A DNA stretch of 22,889 nt from Paludibacter sp. GTDB taxonomy: Bacteria; Bacteroidota; Bacteroidia; Bacteroidales; Paludibacteraceae. The position numbers were made by a program, and so were the translations under genes. Below, piece by piece: positions 7,679-14,525 of this stretch (the stretch's first letter is position 1; the number at the start of each line of letters is the position of its first letter). The notes beneath the pieces are model-generated. The model was not told the origin of the DNA. It was given only the letters and a program-made list of their open reading frames with translations, and made no database searches. The DNA is taken from positions 1-22,889 of the forward strand of contig JAUSNQ010000154.1 in NCBI GenBank assembly GCA_030655595.1. Reading direction: 5' to 3'.

Positions 7679-8335
7679 CTAAGCAAACCGTGTAATTTCA
7701 TTCCCTCTCAAAATCTTCACATCCGCCGGATGCACAGTCAGATTAATCATCGACAATCCCAGTTCCTCCATGGTATTAAATCCGTTGGGATACAAATTTT
7801 TTCCAAAGGGAAACATCCAGTTGATGTAGTTGTAAAAAGTGTGGGCATGTACTGCTCCGGGAATTGGTTTGATAAATCCGGGGCGGTATGCGTACATCTT
7901 TTTGAAAGGCAGTTGAGCCAACTCATTCTCAGTACGACCCTTTAAACGAGCCCATTCTAATTTAGAAGTTTCAGTCTCGTCGGTACCTGCCCCCGAAACA
8001 TAACAAAACACCATTTCGGGATTCAATCGACTCAGGGTTTTGCCTAACTCCATCGACATTTCGTAAGTCACCTTGTAGTAGTAATCCTTTTCTGTCCCTA
8101 CTGATGAGATGCCCATGCAATGATAACAAGCATCATATCCAGCCAGTTGATTCGCTATTGGTGCAAGGTTTGTAAAATCCCAATGCAGAATTTCCGTGAG
8201 TTTGGGATGTTTTACCCCCGCCGATCTTCTATTGAGGAGCAATACTTTCTCTATAGAAGGATGATTCAGGCAAACCTGCATGATACCTTCGCCTACCATA
8301 CCCGTGGAGCCGGTGATAATTACTTTTAAGCCCAT
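7679..8335 (-). CDS. Atypical SDR / NAD(P)-binding Rossmann-fold protein
   Basis: A 218-residue cytoplasmic protein with an N-terminal NAD(P)-binding motif TGSTGMVG (residues 8-15) in the form typical of atypical short-chain dehydrogenases. The family's usual CMG motif appears as YHCMGISS. The active-site region reads WARLKGRTE (from W128) instead of the classical YxxxK, as in HTATIP2-like and other epimerase-like SDRs. K132 may be the retained lysine. Its length is normal for the group. The reaction cannot be inferred. It converges on the KilA-N gene and is divergent from the Bro/RhuM remnants. No operon partner is apparent. Confidence 0.8.
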   Translation of the reverse strand: MGLKVIITGSTGMVGEGIMQVCLNHPSIEKVLLLNRRSAGVKHPKLTEILHWDFTNLAPIANQLAGYDACYHCMGISSVGTEKDYYYKVTYEMSMELGKTLSRLNPEMVFCYVSGAGTDETETSKLEWARLKGRTENELAQLPFKKMYAYRPGFIKPIPGAVHAHTFYNYINWMFPFGKNLYPNGFNTMEELGLSMINLTVHPADVKILRGNEITRFA

Positions 8336-8409
8336 GTTGTTTTTGTTTATTGAAACAAGCGTGGGGGAAGAAAGTTCAGAGTAACTCTTTTAAAAATCTT
8401 CGCATAGCC

Positions 8410-8441
8410 ATTGAAAATATTAATCCAAATTACTATCTTTG
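8410..8441 (+). promoter_or_regulatory. Promoter upstream of the Bro-N stub and RhuM remnant
   Basis: ATTG (8410-8413), a 20-nt spacer and TATCTTTG (8434-8441) match the Bacteroidota sigma-ABfr consensus closely. Transcription would start near 8448, about 60 nt before the Bro-like stub. The promoter seems intact although both genes behind it are broken. The rest of the gap 8336-8508 is AT-rich and holds nothing else I can identify. Confidence 0.5.
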
Positions 8442-8508
8442 ACTGTGTTTTTAACCGCATAAAATACTCTCAATAAACCATATTATTTATCTGTAAATCA
8501 AATTCAAT

Positions 8509-8595
8509 ATGACGATGAATCAAGAGACCGCCATCAAAATTTTTAATAAAAAACGAATTCGTTCCGTTTGGGATAAAGAACAAGCAAACTTTTAA
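8509..8595 (+). pseudogene. N-terminal stub of a probable Bro-N/antirepressor-type protein
   Basis: A 28-codon frame starts at 8509 and ends in TAA at 8593. Its product contains TAIKIFNKKRIRSVWDKEQ. This matches, from memory of the family, the first 25 or so residues of Bacteroidota Bro-N or antirepressor-like proteins, where the pattern R-x-WDxExEKxYFS leads into the domain. Here the frame stops exactly where the conserved YFSxVDV would begin, and the RhuM remnant begins 12 nt later. I infer a truncated gene whose remaining 5' end keeps its promoter. It could alternatively be a short leader peptide gene. Confidence 0.4.
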
Positions 8596-8607
8596 TGCAT
8601 TTTTACC

Positions 8608-9062
8608 ATGGAGAATAAAAGCAATATCATATTATACCAAACAACTGATGGTCAAACCAAAATTGATGTTCGTCTGGAAAATGAGACAGTTTGGTTGAAT
8701 CAAACACAGATGGAAGAACTGTTTCAGACCGATCGGACTTCAATAGTTAAGCACATTAAAAAGATTTACGATTCGGGGGAATTACTAGAATCTTCAACTT
8801 GTGCATTTTTTGCACAAGTTCAACAAGAAGGTCTCCGGAAAGTAAAAAGGCAAATCATGTATTACAATCTGGACATGATTATTTCAGTTGGTTATCGTGT
8901 TCAAAGTCATGTAGCAACACATTAATAAATTACATTGGGCTGTTCATCAGCATACAGCCGCTGAATTAATCGCGGAAAGGGCACTTGCAAGTAAGAAAAA
9001 TATGGGTCTTACAAATTGGTCGGGTGACAAAATCAGAAAAACAGATGTAGGAATAGCCAAAA
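8608..9062 (+). pseudogene. RhuM-family gene with internal deletion and frameshift
   Basis: The first 103 or so codons encode a typical RhuM N-terminus (TDGQTKIDVRLENETVWL, TQMEELFQTDRTSIVKHI, YYNLDMIISVGYRV) and stop at 8923. The family normally continues with FRIWAT and some 200 more residues. Instead, in the +1 frame from about 8921, the DNA encodes the RhuM C-terminal motif: NKLHWAVHQHTAAELIAERA, then NMGLTNWSGDKIRKTDVGIAK. The central part has been lost with a frame change, and the last residues are cut off near the end of the convergent alkD gene. RhuM proteins are found in pathogenicity islands and beside restriction or phage genes; their function is unsettled. The N-terminal fragment could still be translated. 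Confidence 0.8.
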
Positions 9063-9078
9063 AATCCGGAATTGCAAA

Positions 9079-9783
9079 TTACTTCTCCATCGCCTTTCTC
9101 TTCATCTCTTTCGGCATTTTTTCGATGGCATATCTCAAAGCTGTACGAGGCATCACAGATTTATTTTTCAACACATAGTCAAATACTTCCTGCTGATTGG
9201 CCTGACTGGCAACTTTTAACATCCAGCCATAGCCTTTTTGTACCAAATCGTCCTGATCTAAAAGCAGGATATCGGCAATTTCAAATATATCTTGCAGAAA
9301 TTTTCCTTTTCTTGCCGGAACAATTAAGCTTACTGCCGCAGCTCTGCGTACCCATCTGTTTTCCGACTTAGCAAATTCTTTAAGCTTGACGATGTGTTCA
9401 GGATACATTGCTATGCATGTGCCCACCGTGTGATTGCAAAGTGTGTCGCACGAAGCCCAGTTGTTCACATACTTGTTAATCCATCTTTCAAACACCTGAA
9501 AATCTGCCGGTTCGTACTGCTTACGGATGTTGTATGACCAGTTACAGGCGACAAATGATTCCTCGAGATAACCGTATTGCCAGAGCTGCTCGCAAAGTAA
9601 AAGAATCTCTGACTTTGGCTTGTTTGCAATTAGTTTGAAAGTCTCCTTGCTGATTTTATCAACCATTGGAACCTTAACGCCATAGGTTATAATCTTTTCT
9701 TTGAAGAAACGCTGACTCGTTTGCACGGTTTTTTCATCGATGTTGTTTTTAAGAGCCAGTTTGACAGTGTCTATAATTTCCAT
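9079..9783 (-). CDS. AlkD-like DNA alkylation repair glycosylase
   Basis: A 234-residue HEAT-repeat-type protein of the AlkD/AlkC superfamily, which excises alkylated bases such as 3-methyladenine and 7-methylguanine without flipping them into a pocket. The residues known to matter in Bacillus cereus AlkD have counterparts at equal or nearly equal positions: W109 and D113 in NNWASCD, R146/R147 in NRWVRRAA, and W187 in QKGYGWML. The length is standard and the frame is intact. The gene ends 17 nt from the RhuM remnant on the opposite strand. Upstream lies a short remnant that resembles the 3' end of the transglutaminase-like gene, and further up the T9SS cargo gene in the same direction. A broken second copy lies at 1607-1770. 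Confidence 0.85.
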   Translation of the reverse strand: MEIIDTVKLALKNNIDEKTVQTSQRFFKEKIITYGVKVPMVDKISKETFKLIANKPKSEILLLCEQLWQYGYLEESFVACNWSYNIRKQYEPADFQVFERWINKYVNNWASCDTLCNHTVGTCIAMYPEHIVKLKEFAKSENRWVRRAAAVSLIVPARKGKFLQDIFEIADILLLDQDDLVQKGYGWMLKVASQANQQEVFDYVLKNKSVMPRTALRYAIEKMPKEMKRKAMEK

Positions 9784-9821
9784 GTACTTTTATTTTAACG
9801 TCAAATGAAGTTTAATGGGTA

Positions 9822-9876
9822 TTTGATCACTGCTGAAACAGGAATATCCGCAAGGGTTTCAACGTCTTTCAGGCAG
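9822..9876 (-). pseudogene. Trace of a transglutaminase-type gene 3' end, or a small dispersed repeat
   Basis: On the minus strand this stretch reads KTLKPLRIFLFQQ then stop. The last residues of the transglutaminase-like protein at 1823-2953 are KTLKPLRMFLFMKN then stop. At nucleotide level 28 of 33 aligned positions agree, with one extra A just upstream that breaks the frame. In both places an alkD start codon follows about 45-55 nt downstream. I infer a remnant of a duplicated transglutaminase-alkD unit. The alternative is a short intergenic repeat, since loose inverted ends (CTGAAA and TTTCAG) are present. Confidence 0.5.
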
Positions 9877-9899
9877 TCCGAATGCATGCATGGAACTAT

Positions 9900-12800
9900 T
9901 TACCTCACCACCAACTTCCTGCTTCCTTTTGTCTGTGAGTCTTCCAGCACAACCAGATACATTCCCGGTGCTAAATCAGTGATGTCGATGTGTTGTTTTA
10001 CGCTGATTATGGTTGCTTTTTTCAGTGCGACACCCTGCAAATTGTATATCGTAAGGGTTAAAGGAGTTCCGTTGAAGACTTTTGTTTGCACTTCCAGGTG
10101 GTTGTGTGCCGGATTTGGTAACAACACAATGTCACTGCTAAAATCGTCTGGAGCATTGACACCTACATTTTCGAGGTACGCGGCAATGTTGGACCGGGAA
10201 GTAAATGATTGGGACTTAACTTTCCCGACTGAACTTTTTATATTCGAAGCTCCTGATTTTACAGCTTCTATCTGGTAATAAATATCTCCGGCAGGTGCTG
10301 TGAAGTCTGAGAACTGGGTGTTGGCTCCCGATAAGGAAGATATCAGTGAAAGCTGGTTGGCTGATGTTCCGCGGTAGATATAATAAGTAGCGACCTCGAA
10401 GCCAATATAAGGTTCCCATATCAGATTCCATGAATTGCCTACTCCTTTGTTGATTGCCAGATGCATGGTTTTATGCCGGTTGCTCAATACGGTCTCTGTT
10501 CCACAAGGGTCAAGCAATGAAATTTTATAGGCATTCGACATGACCTTCGGTTGTGAAAGGGTATCAGAGTAAGAATTAATGCCTTTTTCTACTGAAGCGA
10601 TTTTCAGGTATTGATTCAACTGGGAAGTTTCTTTGTAGATGTAAATGCTGTCGTATTCGAAAGCAGGAGTTTCCCACATGATGAGGTTTTTGCTCAGAGC
10701 ATCGACACTCACACCGGTTATTGCGGGCGTCGGAACCGCCAGTTTGGTTACGGTTATTGCTTTGCTGGCACTACAACCTCCGTCGGCTGTAACGGTAATG
10801 GTGTAAGTTCTTGTATCTTCTGATGTTACGATCGGATTGGGAATGGTGTCGTTGCTGAGACCCGTTGCCGGTGTCCATTTGTATTTCAATACACCAGTAC
10901 CGCTGAAATTCGTGGTAACTGAATCAAGTTGTACCTGTTCGCCGCAATAAAAAGACTTGTTGTTCCCGGCATTGATCTGAATGGGTACTACCTGCACAAT
11001 GACATTGGTAGAAGTGCTGTTTCCTGCCGGAGTGGTGATGATAACTTTATAGGTGGTGTTTGTGTTTGCAGAACAAACCGGATTCGCGATGGTGTCGCTG
11101 TTTAAACCGGTTGCAGGTGACCATTTGTAACTGAGTTTGCCGGAACCGGAATAATTCGTAGCAATGCTATCGAGCACAACTGACCCGCCACATGATAGCG
11201 AAACATTTTTTGAGAAGGTAACAGGTTGAAATGCATTTGCAATTATATTCACATCGTCGTAAGCCACACAGCCCGATGCAGTCGTTACAGCAACAGTATA
11301 AGTGATGCTTCCGGACACAGTGGCGATGGGGTTTTGTTTGGTGTCATCATCTAATCCGTCGGCCGGATACCATTTGTAACTCACATGCTCACCAGCTGGA
11401 AAATTGTTTTGTACCTGTAATGCTACGTCACTCCCGCAAACGGTATAAATATCATCACCCGCATTTATGTCAAATGAATTTACAACAACAAATTGTTTTT
11501 GTGTAAAAACAGAATCGATGAAATAAACGCCATCATTTAGAATGGCTATGCCTGTATATTGTGTGGCTTCTGTGGCGGTACAAAATGGTTGGGCAATGGT
11601 ATCGCTGTTTAGTCCTGTTGCCGGTGTCCATTTATAACGGACATTGCCTGTGAAATTGCTGGGGTAGGGTACTTTGTCTAACAGTACACCCTGTCCGCAA
11701 TTGATGTTTTTTTTGTTTTCGGAAGTAGTTGTAACGTAGACTGTCAGCTCATCTGTAGCAGTACAGTTGCCTGAAGTTCGCGTAACAGTATAATTGGTTG
11801 TGCTATACGACATGGCAATTGGATCCGGGATATTAGCATCACTTAATCCGGTTGCTGGCGACCATTCAAATTTATCTTCAGGTGATTTTGACAGAATCAC
11901 ACCTTCATCTCCTGCAGCAATGATTCCCCCGGATGCGTTTTTGGCAATTTTCATTATTCTTGGTTTTACTCCTGTGATTACCTTTTCTTCATTCCAGAAT
12001 TCACCTGCATCATCGGATTTCAGAATAAACCCAATACGCTCAAATGACATGTAGCCTGAAACCATAATCTTTTCCGGAGTAAAACAAATAATCGATTCGA
12101 AAGTAGCCATTTGCGTTTCAACCATTTTGTCATTGAAAGTTCTCAGATGAACATGATACAGATTTATATTGTACCAGTTCTCACCGCCATCAATAGATTT
12201 GATGATGCTGCCATGACTGCCCACAGCATATATCACATCGGCTGATGCAGCTTTTATTTCGTTCAATGTTGGATTCAGGTCAATGTGGTCTGTATTCATT
12301 TGTTGCCAGTTAGAGCCTCCGTCTGTTGTTTTATATATCCCTTTGTTATTGCCGCACGCAAAACCAACCGATGCATTAACAAAATCAAAGGAAGTAATCC
12401 GGAAACCGGAGATTTCCGCCATCAAATCCCAGTTGTTACCGCCGTCAACACTTCTATAAAAGCCGCTTTTAACAGGCTGACCGGTTACTAACTTATAGCC
12501 ACTGATCATGATGGTTTGTGAATTGATATACTGAACAGCAGAAAAATGATAACCTGTTGCGCTGGAAATCTGATTCCAGGTATTACCTCCATCTGTAGTT
12601 TTTAAAATAACATCATTTGACCCAACCGCTAATCCGTTTTTATCATCATAAAAATCAACGGCATTGATTGGTGTGGTAACGCCGCTAGTAATCACATGCC
12701 AATTATCATTGCTGAATTTTAATATAGAACCTCCGGAACCAACTACGACCATTGAGGTGTCGTTTATGAAACAGGCATCCATATAAGTATTCGTGTTTTT

Positions 12801-12971
12801 CTTGTGATGTTCTTTCCAACTGGCTTTTAGTCGTGGCCAGGCTTGGAATTGTAGTTCCATGTTATACCCGACGACTCTGTTGTGACCGGCATCTACAAAA
12901 CATTGAGCATAGCTTGTTGAGAACAAGTTGGAAGTCAGTAAGAAAATTGCGACGAAAAGAGATTTTAGCAT
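9900..12971 (-). CDS. T9SS-secreted surface protein with beta-propeller and PKD-like repeats
   Basis: A 1,023-residue exported protein. I start it at 12971 because MLKSLFVAIFLLTS is a proper signal peptide; the frame opens earlier, at 13022, without one. Residues about 70-365 hold YCF48/BNR-like propeller repeats, with repeated KTTDGGxxW and the AVGS/GVILKS pattern. Residues about 370-745 hold five PKD/Ig-like repeats, each with a (Y/F)xW(S/T/Y)PAxGLxxxxIxxP core. Two Fn3-like segments follow. Residues 946-1023 form the type A T9SS sorting domain, with VLLPNPAHNHLEV, TIYNLQGVAL and the end TDLAPGMYLVVL...KLVVR. T9SS exports such proteins across the outer membrane and usually anchors them on the cell surface. 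The role (adhesion or matrix) is not shown. No enzyme domain is visible. Confidence 0.88.
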   Translation of the reverse strand: MLKSLFVAIFLLTSNLFSTSYAQCFVDAGHNRVVGYNMELQFQAWPRLKASWKEHHKKNTNTYMDACFINDTSMVVVGSGGSILKFSNDNWHVITSGVTTPINAVDFYDDKNGLAVGSNDVILKTTDGGNTWNQISSATGYHFSAVQYINSQTIMISGYKLVTGQPVKSGFYRSVDGGNNWDLMAEISGFRITSFDFVNASVGFACGNNKGIYKTTDGGSNWQQMNTDHIDLNPTLNEIKAASADVIYAVGSHGSIIKSIDGGENWYNINLYHVHLRTFNDKMVETQMATFESIICFTPEKIMVSGYMSFERIGFILKSDDAGEFWNEEKVITGVKPRIMKIAKNASGGIIAAGDEGVILSKSPEDKFEWSPATGLSDANIPDPIAMSYSTTNYTVTRTSGNCTATDELTVYVTTTSENKKNINCGQGVLLDKVPYPSNFTGNVRYKWTPATGLNSDTIAQPFCTATEATQYTGIAILNDGVYFIDSVFTQKQFVVVNSFDINAGDDIYTVCGSDVALQVQNNFPAGEHVSYKWYPADGLDDDTKQNPIATVSGSITYTVAVTTASGCVAYDDVNIIANAFQPVTFSKNVSLSCGGSVVLDSIATNYSGSGKLSYKWSPATGLNSDTIANPVCSANTNTTYKVIITTPAGNSTSTNVIVQVVPIQINAGNNKSFYCGEQVQLDSVTTNFSGTGVLKYKWTPATGLSNDTIPNPIVTSEDTRTYTITVTADGGCSASKAITVTKLAVPTPAITGVSVDALSKNLIMWETPAFEYDSIYIYKETSQLNQYLKIASVEKGINSYSDTLSQPKVMSNAYKISLLDPCGTETVLSNRHKTMHLAINKGVGNSWNLIWEPYIGFEVATYYIYRGTSANQLSLISSLSGANTQFSDFTAPAGDIYYQIEAVKSGASNIKSSVGKVKSQSFTSRSNIAAYLENVGVNAPDDFSSDIVLLPNPAHNHLEVQTKVFNGTPLTLTIYNLQGVALKKATIISVKQHIDITDLAPGMYLVVLEDSQTKGSRKLVVR

Positions 12972-13061
12972 AGTACGCGCAGTACATACAGAAAAGGATC
13001 TGCTGAAGTGTGAAGTTTCCATTGATAAATAGATTAAATTTAAGGTTGAAAATTAACAATG

Positions 13062-13069
13062 CAAAAATA
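13062..13069 (-). promoter_or_regulatory. Probable -7 box of the T9SS cargo gene
   Basis: On the minus strand TATTTTTG fits TAnnTTTG exactly. A TTTC at 18-nt spacing is the best -33 candidate and is imperfect. Transcription would start near 13055, leaving a leader of about 85 nt before the ATG at 12971. Confidence 0.42.
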
Positions 13070-13191
13070 CAAAAAAGTATGAAAGATGAAAGATTGTATT
13101 TGCTTTTTTTTACGATGCGGATTTCACACAATGTTGTATTCGATGTACTTAAACTCTCAAACATGGAGCATGTTCCCTTCCCGATGTTACT

Positions 13192-13233
13192 ACAAGACGC
13201 AACGCTACGTCTTGTGTCAACACTTAGCGTTGC
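13192..13233. repeat. Interleaved inverted repeats (A-B-A'-B' order)
   Basis: ACAAGACG (13192-13199) pairs with CGTCTTGT (13208-13215). GCAACGCTA (13199-13207) pairs with TAGCGTTGC (13225-13233). The pairs are interleaved, so the two stems are either alternatives or form a pseudoknot-like fold. The element lies between the 3' end of the HU-like gene and the promoter of the T9SS gene. Nothing U-rich follows on the minus strand, so a simple terminator is unlikely. A dispersed palindromic repeat is the best guess. A smaller palindrome (AACATG, GAG, CATGTT) lies at 13160-13174. Confidence 0.65.
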
Positions 13234-13281
13234 ATCATGATACATATAGGGGTAATTGATTACAAAAACACAGTCATGTTC

Positions 13282-13860
13282 TCAGATTACCTTCAAGATG
13301 GTTTGGAACTGATAGCAGCGGGGTTGTTTTGTCAGTGTAGAGCCATTGGAGTATTGCGTTGTCAGTTCCATCTGATAATCAACGGGTTCCACCGCACGAC
13401 CACGGGTCAGGCATTCGTTGATTTTGCCGGTCGCAATATCTCTGACCGTATTGATGCAGTTCTTTACCGGTGCCATACCACGGACTTTCACTTCAATGTT
13501 TTTCATCTTCCGGGAGAGTTTGGTGATGGGAGTTACCTGCAGCACAATTTTATGTTCTTCGTCGTTCCATTCAGGATTTTCAGGAGCGAAAGCACCATTC
13601 ACCGCCAGTTTGAAAATCCCCGGTCCGAAATTCACCGAAGCTCCGTTGAGCAATTCTTCCATCGCGATTTCCTGTAGTATGTCGATGGCTGCGCGCAGGG
13701 TAGAAGGGTTCAACTCTGTCCGGCGACTAACCGCGATTTTAATCAGGTCATCTTCTTTGAGGAATCTCTTTGTGAGAACTTTGCCGAAACATTTGTTGCT
13801 GCCGGGGGTAATGGCGAGGTCGTAGAGTTCGACGAGAAGGGCGTTTTTGGGGTCGTTCAT
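13282..13860 (-). CDS. HU-like DNA-binding domain protein (DUF4469-type), C-terminus aberrant
   Basis: A 192-residue protein whose first 80-90 residues resemble the HU/IHF-like DNA-binding domain common in Bacteroidota: an ELYDLAITP start, AVSRRTELNPSTLRAAIDILQEIAMEELLNGASVNFG, then GIFKLAVNGAF. The middle (NIEVKVRGM, VRDIATGKINECLTRGRAVE) leads to the point where relatives enter a DUF4469-like beta domain with a xLTPGRxLxITG motif. Here the match breaks off after GRAVE and the last 35 or so residues do not fit that family. The gene looks truncated and recombined at its 3' end, close to the interleaved palindromes at 13192-13233. Relatives are thought to be abundant nucleoid or secretion-associated proteins. 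Function is inferred only at family level. Confidence 0.68.
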   Translation of the reverse strand: MNDPKNALLVELYDLAITPGSNKCFGKVLTKRFLKEDDLIKIAVSRRTELNPSTLRAAIDILQEIAMEELLNGASVNFGPGIFKLAVNGAFAPENPEWNDEEHKIVLQVTPITKLSRKMKNIEVKVRGMAPVKNCINTVRDIATGKINECLTRGRAVEPVDYQMELTTQYSNGSTLTKQPRCYQFQTILKVI

Positions 13861-14068
13861 GGGGTAAGATAAAAATTTTAAAAGATTTATTTTAAGGAGA
13901 AAGTATGGTTTAATGCCAAACGGGGTTTAAGTGATTTGAGTTCCATAGTCGGATAATATTTTTCTGCCAATTGATTTATAACTGTTCTTTTGCTTGGAGA
14001 CAATACAGGTATTTCTTATTTTCACATTGTATCTATCAAAAATTCAACATTATAAACACTAAATTATT
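13861..14068. other. Intergenic region upstream of the HU-like gene
   Basis: About 200 AT-rich bases between the start of the HU-like gene and the inverted-repeat-bounded small ORF. No TAnnTTTG box with a good partner was found for the HU-like gene, and no ORF or RNA gene stands out. Confidence 0.4.
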
Positions 14069-14396
14069 AATAAGGCGGTTTCAGCCTGCTTATTTTTACA
14101 GTCCGATTTCCTGCTTGCGTTTTTTTAAAGTGTTATGTCCTACCTTGTACGCATAAACTGCAGTAGGAATAAACTGCAGCGCAACTTTCTCCAATTGTTT
14201 TTTACCTCGTTTTTCTATGCTGGTAACAATGGCCTGTTCAATCTTATTGCTTTCCATAAAGTTCAGCAACGACTGCAGTTCTCCAGTTGGCTTAAACAGC
14301 GCACATCTCAACAATGGATTAGTAAGGTAGAATTTAAATGCTGCCTGCAAATATAGATTTTTATTTTCAGAATAAGCAGACAGAAACCATCTTATT
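14069..14396. mobile_element. Candidate MITE-like element with 26-bp imperfect terminal inverted repeats
   Basis: The left end (14069-14094) and the right end (14371-14396) are reverse complements at 22 of 26 positions. Both share AATAAG, GGTTTC and CTGCTTATT in the same register. Each end is itself a weak hairpin (AATAAG with CTTATT). Between them lies one small ORF on the minus strand. No target-site duplication is evident and no transposase is recognisable, so it could be a non-autonomous element. The motifs could instead be paired operator or terminator sites for the small gene. Two further AATAAG/CTTATT pairs follow to 14446. Confidence 0.45.
14096..14350 (-). CDS. Small hypothetical protein, 84 residues
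   Basis: I do not recognise this protein. It is 84 residues, strongly basic at the C-terminus (NTLKKRKQEIG), with a moderately hydrophobic middle (VALQFIPTAVYAY). An internal Met gives a 53-residue form starting MESNKIEQAIVTSI. The ORF fills almost the whole space between two 26-bp inverted repeats, and its stop codon lies 2 nt inside the left one. No convincing promoter or homologous motif is seen. It may be a real small gene carried by a mobile unit, or a chance frame. Confidence 0.35.
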   Translation of the reverse strand: MQAAFKFYLTNPLLRCALFKPTGELQSLLNFMESNKIEQAIVTSIEKRGKKQLEKVALQFIPTAVYAYKVGHNTLKKRKQEIGL

Positions 14397-14446
14397 CCTG
14401 CAATTTTGTTGGAATAAGCAGATTTTATTCATTTTTATCGCTTATT
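14370..14446. repeat. Cluster of AATAAG/CTTATT sites, including two GAATAAGCAGA copies
   Basis: GAATAAGCAGA occurs at 14370-14380 and 14412-14422. CTTATT occurs at 14391 and 14441. CTTATTCC (14391) pairs with GGAATAAG (14411) across a 12-nt loop. The cluster covers the gap between the small ORF and the flippase gene. It may be a binding-site array or repeated insertion-end sequence. Confidence 0.5.
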
Positions 14447-14500
14447 TTTCAGATGCAGTGCTAAGCCTATTTTCAGGAAAATGTGTTTTTTGTATTTGAT

Positions 14501-14514
14501 ATCCTGAACAGGAT
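14501..14514. repeat. Short palindrome after the polysaccharide operon
   Basis: ATCCTG, AA, CAGGAT lies 12 nt beyond the flippase stop codon (14526). In the transcript it is not followed by a U-tract, so it is at best a weak terminator. Confidence 0.35.
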
Positions 14515-14525
14515 GTTTAGCAATT

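Noticed and set aside
11100..12700. Direct repeats at DNA level as a possible CRISPR or satellite
   Set aside because: They reflect repeated PKD-like and propeller motifs in the T9SS protein, with diverged sequence and no spacers.
12972..13022. Upstream start of the T9SS protein at 13022
   Set aside because: It would place 17 polar residues before a clear signal peptide.
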